Position numbers and translations under genes: made by a program
Shown: piece after piece, positions 12,901 through 24,900 of the stretch
Layout of the letters: each line of letters begins with the position of its first letter
How positions within the stretch are numbered: position 1 is the stretch's first letter
The notes under the pieces: generated by a model
The model's database searches: none
What the model was told of the DNA's origin: nothing
The model's input: the letters and a program-made list of their open reading frames with translations, nothing else
From: Balanoglossus misakiensis
Lineage: Eukaryota > Hemichordata
Assembly: GCA_040954595.2 (NCBI GenBank)
Contig: CM082577.2
Span: forward strand, 10,106,001 to 10,170,000
Direction: 5' to 3'
DNA: 64,000 nucleotides

Positions 12901-15900
12901 ACAGGAACCAAGAAGCACGTCTGTCTGCCAGCTGCATTTCAGCCGTACGCCCTCCACCGAATGCAGTGGGTCCGAAGAGCTCCGAGCTTCCTTTCAGATT
13001 AAAAATAATCTGCAAAGCTTGCTGGCAATCAACAAAACAGGTCGTAGATATTGTAAACGAGGGCGGACGGCGTTCGAGATGTTCCCACCAACAGAGTGAA
13101 GAAAACCATGAAATCATACTCTGTGGCAATCGGAAGTGGGTAGAGGTCAACTGTATTCCTCTGGTAGTGGTGAACAGACACCCAAGCTCATTAAGGATGT
13201 GCATCCATTCGTGGAGAGGGAAGGATCATTACAAAGAACTGACAGGAAGAGAATGTGCCAATCCACATTCTATGGAAGAGATGAAGATGTGGACTTGGCA
13301 GTTACAACATAGAGGTATATGTATATGTGTACACTACAGCATTTTGAAGTGTATCCAAAGGCATTTAATAGTAGTATGAACATTATAGGAAACAAAACGT
13401 GAGATTACTCCATGTATCTGTATCATCCTTTTATAACATTTATTAATGTTGACAAAATGTATCTGATTAGGCAGAATTTACAAGACCTTTAAAGGAAACC
13501 ACCATGTTTATGATGGCATGAATGTGGTCAGGGTCTTTATTGGGACAGTTGTATGAGACCAGAATTACGGTACTTTCCAACATGATGTGTTTTGATTACT
13601 GATTTAATTGTGAAATGTTAGAAATCATCCCAGTAATCACAGTATTTTTAATGACTCAACAGTGTTGACCTTAAATGACCTGAAAGAAGTGTTAAAGACC
13701 AGTGAACCCGATTATGAAGAGGTGACACAAAAACCAAAAGCAAGTGCCTGGCAGAGTGGAAATAAGGAAAGGGGCAAAATGGATTGGGCCCACCAGAGAC
13801 AAGAGTCCAACTATTGCGAGTACTGCAAGAAGCACTGCAACTCAAGCCTTCAACTCCAGCAACACTTCAAATCGTCAAAGCATGAGATGCGAGTATTGAC
13901 AGATAAGGACAGAGAGCACGAATGGACACACAGACCACCACCATGGAATGTTCCTGATAACGAACTGAAATTCTGTCCAAGGTATGGCTTGTTTGGGACG
14001 AACTTTAACGTGTGTCACATCCTGTTGAAAAGCTCATTCGGATAATTATCTGGACCTTTACTGATTTTGACTTGTTTGTATAGTACAAGTGTGCCGTCTA
14101 TAGGATCAGAGAGAGAAATAGTCTACGATTTGTGTTATACTTTTGCAGGGAATCGAAAAGGGCGAAGTCCTGCCCATATGGTGAATGTACGTACGCACAC
14201 AGTTCAGAAGAATTAGAAGAGTGGAAGGAAAGAGCGACGTATCGTCGAATGAAAATGGAGAAGGCCAAGGAACAGAATATGTATTCTTTTCTGGATCAGT
14301 TACTAGAAAAATACAATGAAGACAACAGTGTGGTAAGCGATTAAAGTATCTATATTTGTCTTGTGTCACATGAGTACGTACCATTTAAATTGCCTAGCCA
14401 TGTGAGATCTATCTCTAAGGAAACATGCAAGTGTCCAATGAATATATCACATGGGTGAAGCGGTCTGGAAATTAGGAAAATCTTGTTCAAGTATTCTCCT
14501 CAAATCTAGATGACTTGCTGTTGTAGTCCGCTTGTCATATGCATGAATACAAAATCATTATGCACACAAAAGCGCTTTCATTGTTGCAATTGTCTTATTC
14601 ATTTTTAGCTGAGTGAATCTATTGAAAACGTGAACGTTGTTTGTACATCGGATCAGACGGCCCAACTCGAGAAAACCGGAAGCAATAAACGAACAAAACA
14701 CGAATGGAGATTCAAGATATCATCAAATAAAGTAAGTGCAATTTGTAAATTTGCAATCAGAATGGGAAAAGTGCAGGTGGGTGGTCCTACATGAGTTGAC
14801 CTGAAAAATTAACAGATTATAATGATAGCATGTTTCCACTTCTCTGATACAGCCCTTTCACGTCGGTTTACTGTACGACATCCACCGTCAGCACTTTCAT
14901 GTCAGCGACGGTAAAGACAAACTTCAGTTTGCGTCAGCCAGCAAATTCACCTCAGAAGAGTGTGACTATGAGGTGACCATAGTCTTTGAGTCCCAGGCGT
15001 TTGGAAGCTTCCATCAATGGGTGGTGTTCGACTTTGGATTTGAACCAGTGCTGGTGAGAAAGCTGACAGTTCACGTTGGCAGTCCCGAGGCTCTGGAGTC
15101 CGTCTGCGATGCAAGGCAACGCACTGATGTCGCATCGTGGAATGAAACTAACAGTAACATCATTAGATTCGATACGTCGGCCCAAAGCAATGCAGATGAC
15201 GCCCTTTTGAAGAAATACAAAGACCCATCATCATCCAAGGAAGAAAGTTTACAAGTCCAGAAGTTTGAACTCAGCATGAAAAACTACATACATCAAATGC
15301 ACCGACTGCTGAACGTAGAAGAACTGTCTCAAATGAAGATCTTAGAAGAGTAAGTATCATTTAAAAGCAATCTGATTAAAATCAGCTGTAGGGATAGGCT
15401 GGTCTAATAAGATTCAACTGAAAAGATAACTTTTTGCATATCCCATATTCCTGATTCGATTTCTGTTATTAAACACAAGAGTGAAGTTTTTGTCGTGTTC
15501 CAAGTTTACTGAAATGTGGAAAGAAGGATGTGTCAGGTGTTATAATATTTACGGGACTATTAAAGATGAATTAATGTTTACAAAAATGTTATCAGATGAA
15601 ATTGTCTAGATATTTCTAAAAATATCTCTGTTTACCTTTTAATTTTGTTTACAGATTTTGTTATAAAACAAGAATAACCGTGTCAAAGTCAATAACCCAA
15701 GAATCCACTTTTGGAACGGATACACGATACGCCCAGGATGGTGCACTTTACGGCCAAGTTCAACTTGAACAAGAACTTTCTGATGACTACGAAGCAGGTA
15801 GAATTGTTCTCAGAAGTGTCAGTACGGTGTTGGTGAAGGAGTGTGGGTCAACGTCTGCTAATGTCTACGAGGCTCTGGTCGAAAGAGATCGTCATTCCAG

Positions 15901-18900
15901 TGGTTTCAGCAAGGAGGTGATGTTCATCCAACTCGGGAAGCAGTGCTGTGAAGACATGGGGCTTCAACCCGAGCGGACGATTGATGTCGAAATCCAGTTT
16001 CTCATAAATCGCCTGCCATTTTCTCGTCAACACTACGCACTTGATGCCTTGACGTCGGAAAAACTGAGGTTCCTCTTCCCTCGCTTTGGTCCGCAAGAAG
16101 ATGACAGGAAGCAAAAACTTAAGAAAGTTGCTGGGTTGGAGATGAACAGGAACCAACTGAGAGCTGTCAATTTGATAACTGGAAAGGGTACAGCTGGCAT
16201 GAGTCCTCTCCTTATCTATGGACCATTTGGTACTGGCAAGACCTTTACCATTGCGATGACAATTAAACAGTTGGTCACCAAGCAAGCCGATGCAAGAGTA
16301 CTAGTCTGTACTTTGTCAAACAGGTACAGTATTATTTTTATCATTTACAAGTTGTCTCTGATGTTACATTAAGCTTGCATGGGGAATGTTATCGTTACTT
16401 TGAACTTAATTATGTATGTACATGTATTAAGCTGGCTGTATTAACCTGCAGAATTAGTGTTATCATTGGACTCATGCTAATAAGCACCAGAACCACCATC
16501 TGAGATTGTGGTAACTTAAATGTAGATAGTGAGTTAAATTTGCATAAACATTGGTGAAAAATTAATTTTTGTGATATTTGAATAAAATCTTGCACTTAAA
16601 AGTAGTTGCTCGAAAAAATGTTGTGCAGGTGGCTTTTATACAAAAAATGACAGAACCATTCTTTTTTCCATGTTTGCAGTGCTGGAGATTTGTATATAAC
16701 CCAGTATTTCAATGAAATGGTCCGGGCAGGATGTCAACAACTGAAACTTCTCAGAATATATACTGGATCCCGTCGAACAGACACAATCCCATTAGTAATT
16801 GCTGAAAATTACTTACTAGGAGACGTCAAGGGAGACACACAAGAGGTGCATCTACCCACACCGGATGACGTCACAGATATCAAGAAGCATTCTGTTGTTG
16901 TGACAACGCTTGCAACATCTGCGCTGTTGCAGCAGATTGGTTTAGAAGGCCATTTCACTCACATATTCATTGATGAGGCTGGTCAAGCACTTGAAACAGA
17001 AGCAATCATGCCAATCACTCTAGCTGGTCAAAATACAAAGATCATACTCGCTGGAGACCATCGGCAGATAAGCCCAGAGGTATGCATTAATTAGCAAGAG
17101 AAGCTATTTTTCACTGTTGTGTTAAAATTGGCGACTTGTACCGGTATAAAGGTGTTGCTTTGTTGTTGTTTTATTATTATTGGTGGAAGACAGCATCATG
17201 TAACTTTAAATTATATTTCCTTTAGTAACAAATAGGGTCCACAGGCCCATATGCAGATGGTAGAGCAGAAATTCAGCTGTAATATTGTTTCCATCTTTAT
17301 TACACTTACAGGTCTACTCCAAATATGCACAGCAAAATAAATTCAACCACTCATTGCTGACACGACTATATAAACTCTACATGGACAGTGGAACTCAAAC
17401 TGACCGGTATCGCATATTGTTGGATGAAAACTATCGATCCCATGAAGATATCTTGACGTTTATATCACTTCTTTTTTACGGGAAAGAGTTGATCGCCTCT
17501 TCAAAACCACCCCAGAATCGCCATCCGGAAATATATCCGCTGGTATTCTACAGTGCTTATGGCGAAGAGCAACTTGTGGGGACATCGTATCACAACAAAG
17601 CTGAGGTGAGAAGTTTCTGCCAACAAGCATACTGTCACAGGGACTGCTTCTTTGACATAAACAGGAGCAAATAATGCAAGAAAATTTGTGAAACGTGATT
17701 CTGTGCAACCCAGGGTAGTTTCATGCACTCAAAGCCACGTTAATCATTGTATTCTTTTTATTTTCATTTTAGGTTGATGAACTCGTCGAAAGAGTTCAGT
17801 GGCTGTGTCATAACTGGCCAAAGGAATGGGGACAAAGGGAACTAAGTCACATAGGTGTTGTATCACCCTATGCTTCTCAGGTATGACAAAAATTGAACGT
17901 TGTTGGCCATGGTCCTTCTTATTAGCAGGATTATGATCACTCTTTTTGATTTATATCTTTCAATTGCAAATGTAGACATTATTGAAAATTGATTGGTTAA
18001 ATTTGGTCAGATGGCGGGGCAGTGCCCACTGACATTGTGTCCGCTTTTGTAGGTTCAACAGATCCGGAAAAATCTTCGCAGAGTGGGTCTCAAGGAAGTG
18101 ACTGTGGAAAATATCTCAAATGTTCAAGGTAGTAGAAGAATCCAAATGCACAATTTCAATAGTATTTATTTCATTTTCTTGCATACATGTAGCTTTCATC
18201 TGAAGAAACACAAGATAGATTTCACAGTCCTTTATACATGCACTTATGTGCCACATCAAAATGCTGAATCAAGAACTTAAGGCATTTTGTTCAGTCTTAA
18301 AATCTTGCATTTGTAACTGTTAAGGTGTTTTAACAAATTTACACATTTAATATGTATATTGCTGTTTTTGAATGATGCCAATTTCTATCTTAACTTGTAT
18401 TGCATTCATTTAAACTTTTACTGACAGGTAAGGAATTCCGTGCTATGTTCATAAGCACTGTTCGGACACAGAGAGGTGACATGACTGATGATGCTGGTGG
18501 AGCCTTGAATCTAGGATTTTTGACAGATAGGAAGTTGCTCAATACAGCTTTGACACGTGCTCAGTCTTTGGTCGCAGTCGTTGGTGATCCTGTTGCCCTG
18601 TGTTCCATCGGTAAATGTGCAAATATCTGGAGAAGGTTCATTAAAACGTGTGACAAAAACAGGAGCATACACCCTGACACGGTTACTCTGCAGAGTATCG
18701 AACAGCAGGTGATGTCTAAACACGTCAAGCTAAATCCGGCTGCTGTCGAGTTCATTCCAAGGAAGAAGAAGAATGCGGAAGAGCATGACGGTGCTCAAGC
18801 TGGAAGTGACAAAACCAGCCGGGAAACTCGTGTACAAAGTGCACAGTTTGGTCAGGCTCAGGGAGCAAGGTATGATTTCAAGAGTCCAGCCAAGGAGATG

Positions 18901-21900
18901 CCACCGGGCAAACCCTCTAGCACAGAAGCACCCACCGTGGAAGAAGTCAGTTTCTTCAATGAGAGCCTTCTTGAATTTGATGAGTGGGATTCAGATGATG
19001 AAGATGCACTGGAATCGTTGGACATGGACGAGATACTGCAAGAGTTAGCTCGACAGTTGGATGACACCAGGAAAAGGTACAACGAAGGGAGAGATCTGGA
19101 AGATGTTGTGGAAAGTGGTGAAGAATCAGACGGCGCAGAATCAAGACGACCCGGTCTTAATTCCCGAAGAGATTCAAGCCATCGCGAATTGCTCTCTGAC
19201 ACTGGCAACCAGAGGCGACAACGACAACGCCTTGGTGCTGACCACGATGAAGATTATGATTCTGACAGTGATGATTATATGTCGGATCCCTATGAAAATG
19301 AAAACCTAGAAACAGATGAAAGTACTCTAATCAAAGAATATGGTAAAGAAGCTCTCGGAGATATGATGTCATCAAATCCAAATGTCAACAAGAGGTGTAA
19401 ACTGTACATAGAACCCAGCAGAACCTACGCTGTCACTCTCGATGAAACCGAAGGTCGGGAGATTGAAATAACAACCAAGCTCAAGCGAGGCAGAGCTCTC
19501 AATAACGACGAAGTGGTTGTTGAAATCCTCAACAGTGAAAATGACTTCCCTGATGGAGATGAAAGGAGGGAAAAAACGTATGGCGGAGTTATTGGCATTT
19601 TAGAGCGGGCTGTGGAACCGAGACTGCAGAAGATAGCGTGTGTGCTAGACGAATATTCCCCAAATCTCATGGCACCCCTCAACAGAAGCCTTCCCAAGAT
19701 GATATGGATTCACCCCGGCACAAAACGTCGTTCGGCATACTCTATTCCAATCTGCTCCTTCACAAAAGGAGGCAACATGAACGTTAAACGCTATGAGAAA
19801 GTGACCAATGAAGATCGTCCAAATAAGGTGTTCTTGGTAAGATACTTGAGATGGGAACCACGTTATCGCTATCCAATATGCGTGGTTATTGACGTCTTTC
19901 CGTGTGGAGACACCCTCGCAACTGGCACTGCCATACTGAAAACGGTGTACGGGGTGAAGGCAGACTACAAGACAGCGACAAAACAAGAAACGGCACAGAA
20001 GTATCCTGACGACTGGACAATTCCACCAGCGGAATTCAAGCATCGAGACAATCTGCAAGACTTGGACGTGTTCACCGTAGACCCAGCAGAGTCGACAGAC
20101 CTTGACGATGCCCTGAGCGTGGAGGTGGTTGGCGATGGCCAATACAGAGTCGGTATCCACATAGCTGATGTTTCGTTCTTTGTGCATCCTGAGAGTGAAT
20201 TGGATAAAGAAGCTCGCCGGAGAGCAACTTCTCAATATCCATGGAAACAGACGCCAATACACATGCTCCCACCTCAGCTAAGCACCAAGCTATGCAGTTT
20301 ACTTCCTGGCGAACCACGGCTTGCCCTGACCCTGTTCCTGACACTCACAGAAGATGCGCAAATATCAAATCGTGAAATCCGCCGGTCAATCATCCAATCA
20401 AAGGCAAAACTGTCGTATGAACAAGCAGAGCAGGTGATCAGTGCTGGCGAAGGCATAGCGGGCATGCCGGAGTGCCTAATGCAAAGTATAATCACCTTAC
20501 ACATGTTGACGAGAAAACTAAAATCATACCGTCTGGGTGATGGAAGATTTTGTTCCCAATATGAGAGCGACGATGACGTCACAAGCTCGCCAGAAGCGCA
20601 CTCCATGGTTGAAGAACTGATGTTGCTGGCCAATATGCAAGTGGCAAATGTACTCGTGGCAGAATTTCCTCAGTGCACACCCCTTCGGCGTCAGAAGCCC
20701 CCAGAGGATGACAAGTTGACCACGTGGAAGGCGAAACACGGTAGCCAGATTCCAAACAGCCTCAATATGGCAGTGAAGTCAGAGCTACTTCAGCTGCAAG
20801 ACTTCCTGCAACCTGGACAAGGGGCTGATGTAGATGTTCTGGCTGCAGTGTGGATAGAGATAGTAAAAGCCGTTCAATTTGGTGACATGGCTCAGCTGCA
20901 GAAGCTCCTTTTCAGTGATCAGAACCATCCGCAGTTAGCGGTGATGTTGGCCAATTATAACCAGATCCAGGCACGAGCTATCTACATATCGTCTAACAGC
21001 ACACGTGAAGAAAGGTCACATTTCTCGCTGAATGTACCCGAATACACCCACTTCACTTCACCAATAAGGAGATACATAGACGTGGTCGTTCACAGATTGG
21101 TGATTGCGCACCTGACATCACAGAAGCCACATTACAGCGATGCCGACATCGTGGACATATGCAAACACTGTAACCAACAGGCTGCCCAAGCCAAAGAGTT
21201 CGAACGGGCCACAATGGTGTTGCATGTTGCCACTGCACTGAAAGGGAACCCAGCACGCACTGTTGCATTTGTTGAATCTGCGTCCGGTGACGACATAGAA
21301 CTGCACGTCCAAAAGTACAGCAGGCGAATTGGCTCCGCAGAGCGGACAGTAAAGCTCAGCACCCTTAAACCGAGTGAGCAACCAGTTATCAAAGAAGAAA
21401 ACATCGCTGTAGCGCTGGAGTGGAAAGAAAGGATTTATGAAAATCGTGCAGGCACTGATGCAGAAACTGATCAACCCAGAATCGGGCGCATGCACAGTGC
21501 AACAGGTGTTCTTTCCTCAGATAAATGGGTAAAACACATCCCTGGGAGTTTGTGGCGGGAAATGATGGCCTGCGTTATTGCGGATGACGCACCGAAACTG
21601 CGGACTGTCTTGCATAGAATCAGTATGATTTTAAACAATCCACCAAGAGGGATGCTGCAGGGAGTTGGTGACCAGACAAATTCCATTACCGAAGTAATCG
21701 AAGAAGAAATCGGTCCAGACACTGCCGATCACGGAAGACATTTCTGTCGTTTCAAACGTACTTACTCTTGTGGTGACGTTGTCGAGATCCAATTATCAAC
21801 TGGTATGAAGAGAGGCACACTGTGCCCAGCCATTCAGCTTTTCAACCTAACCCCAAAGCTGGACTTCTGTGTCGAACACCGCAGCAATCCTATTCAGTGT

Positions 21901-24900
21901 TTCGCCGAAGTTGCCAATGAAAGAACCGCCATATTGAGAAACAAGCCGGACATCGAAGCCTATCAGAGAGTTTGGCTGAAGCTCATTGCTATGGTCTCGG
22001 CTTACGCTGCAGTCAGAGGTGGCGAAACTGTGACGATTCACGACGTGGGAATCCGGTGGTCTCGATGCAATGACAGTGCTCGCACTTTTGAAGGCATCTT
22101 CCGTTTACCAACAGCTTTCTGTATGACCAGGAAATTAAAGTTTTATGGAGGCAGAGTCGAAGAAAAGGATCTCAACAGGCACTATGACTTCTTTTGCGTA
22201 CGGTATCAGATGCTTCATGAAAGTACTGTACCACATAATCCAAAGGGAAATGCCGCTGACGACAGACCACACGGTTACTGTTGGGTTGGTCACTGTGTAG
22301 CAACTGCTGTGACAGAAAATCAAGAATTCACAGAAGTCCATATCAAGCTGAACCAGAGCAAATGTCATATACCTGACAAGCTTCTTCGTCAAAATCCAAA
22401 CAGGTTACTACCTTGCACTATGGAATGGATTCCTCAAACAATGCCTGACAGGTATGTATTCTGGAATCTAAACACACAACTTTCAGAGCACTTTATCCAT
22501 GGGCATACAGTACACTGCTTGGCAAGAACATTTATTTGAAGGTGCATTTCTTTGAACACTGTTTCAATGATAATCTTCGGCAAAATAGTGAAAATAACAG
22601 GTATCTGTCTGTTTATTAGAGTACACTTGTGGGTTTTGAATGAATGAATGCTTGTAAGTTCGTACATAGTCGTGTTTGGTTCTCTGACCACAGAAGTCAG
22701 AAGTAAATTGTTTCCAAAAAAGTATTTCCATTGAAGCATGGATGGTGACAGTGACCGAATCATTAGAAATGAAAGATGGTGTTCACATTCATTTTATGCA
22801 TTATATTTTAGCATAGTTCATGGAGCCATGGAAAGATTAACAAGGGCATCGAAATTTGTCATGGATATCTGCAGTGGACAGAAGATAACAATGCCTGGTA
22901 AGAATGCCGTATTTGGCAAGACTATATGAAATTATCTCTTTGCTGGAGACTATCAAGACTTGACACTTCCTTTTTGTGAACTCTACTACCGCTAGAAAAG
23001 ATGCTCTGTGTGTTGCATTGTATTTAAATATGATTGCTATGATTATATTACGATTTTACAGACAACGCACTAGCTCTGACAGTTCATGACACAGAGATCA
23101 AGACACACCCGCGACCATTCTACAAACTGAACCCTGTCCAAGATCAAGCAGTCAGGACAGCTTTGAGCAAACCATTTACGCTGATTCAAGGACCGCCAGG
23201 TAAATTTGATACCGAGTTTTTTCTAGATGTTAAGTTAATTTCATACTTATTTTATAGTATTGCTTTAAAGTTAAAAGGAATAAATGTGAGAGAGAAAAGT
23301 TTTGTAATTTGTTATTCTTTGTGCTTCAGGAACTGGCAAGACGGTCACTGGTGTACACATAGCGTACTGGTTTGTTCATCTCAACAGGCAACTAGTGGGC
23401 CAAGGACAACGACAAATTATATACTGCGGTCCATCAAATAAATCAATCGACGTGGTCGCAGGTAGGTATTGTCTAACTATGTGAATTTATATACTGGCTA
23501 GCTTATAGATACAGTCAAATCCCTGTTAGTGGCCACCCCTATATAGAGGTCTCCTCTATATAGTGCCCACTTTGTTACAGTTCCTGTGCAATTCACATGT
23601 GCATTAATTAACCTCTGTATAAAAGCCACCTGTCTATAAAGGCCAGTTTAGGAAAGTCCCTTGACTCGCCACTATAGAGAGGTTTGACTGTATTGCTATG
23701 TGTCAATTGTAGATCCAATTGATTATGTTAGCTGGTACGCCATCTCTCGTGTTTTGATAATACTGGTACTTTTAATATAGGTTTTTTTCAATATCGCCTT
23801 TCAGCATATTTGAAGAAGGTGGGGCCATCGCTAAAAATCGTGAGGGTGTACAGTAGAAACATTGAATGTCAGAGCTTCCCAGTTCCTGGAATGCTTCAGT
23901 ACCAGCGCAGTGGAAGTGAGGCAACTATGGCAACAGACCTCAAAGATGTGGCATTGCACTATCTCATCCGAAAGCCATCGAATCTGCATCACCGAAGGTT
24001 GAAAGAGTTTGATGCCATGTTCCGACAAGAATCTTACAAACCCGAGGACGTCAGCGATTATCTTGGCCTTGTTGAGGATGCAGAGAAGCTGGAGTTTCAA
24101 AGAAGCGACATCATTTTATGCACATGTGTTACCGCCGGAACACAGCGAATTGCAAGAGGTACACAAATACAGCAATGCATTGTGGACGAGTGCGGCATGT
24201 GCACCGAACCGGAAACAATTGTTCCCTTGGTAACAACCAAGCCGAAGCAAGTAGTACTGATCGGAGACCACAAGCAGCTCCGCCCAATCGTCACAGAAGA
24301 CATCGCGAAAAAGTTGGGGATGGAGATATCGATGCTCGAGAGATATGAAAAGAAGACGATGATGTTAACATCACAGTACAGAATGGTGAGACACTCATAG
24401 TTATATGGGGCAAACGTGTAGGGTATAGATTTATATCCAAATTTAAGGTGCTTTTGTAAGAATTGCAAGCAAGAACCTTTATATAAATCTCGCTATGGTA
24501 CCTTGAACTGACCCTGCTCATTACAATATACTGATCTCAGATACTTTAAGTTAATCTAACATAAATGTCAGCACATATAAAGTAAAACATAACATTGCAT
24601 ACCATAATATTACTTTATAGTTTCCTCCCTAGATCCTGTCCAGCACATTGAGGAATGAGCTCGCATTGAGATGCCCGTACCTAATATTAAAATACGTGTT
24701 CGTACCTTTATAGCATCCTGGCATTTGTGAATTTCCATCTGACCAGTTCTATGAGGGCAGACTGGAAACAGCAGAACAGGTGCTACAGCGACCACGTGGT
24801 CTTGACGTATGGCCAGGTGGAGCACAGAACCCAACTGTGTTCTGTCATGTTGTCGGCACAGAAGAACGACTGACGGTGTCTACTCCAGAAGGTGGAGAAC

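Noticed and set aside
12860-13204. 114-codon minus-strand ORF over exon 12
   Set aside because: Shadow of the sense zinc-finger exon, no independent support.
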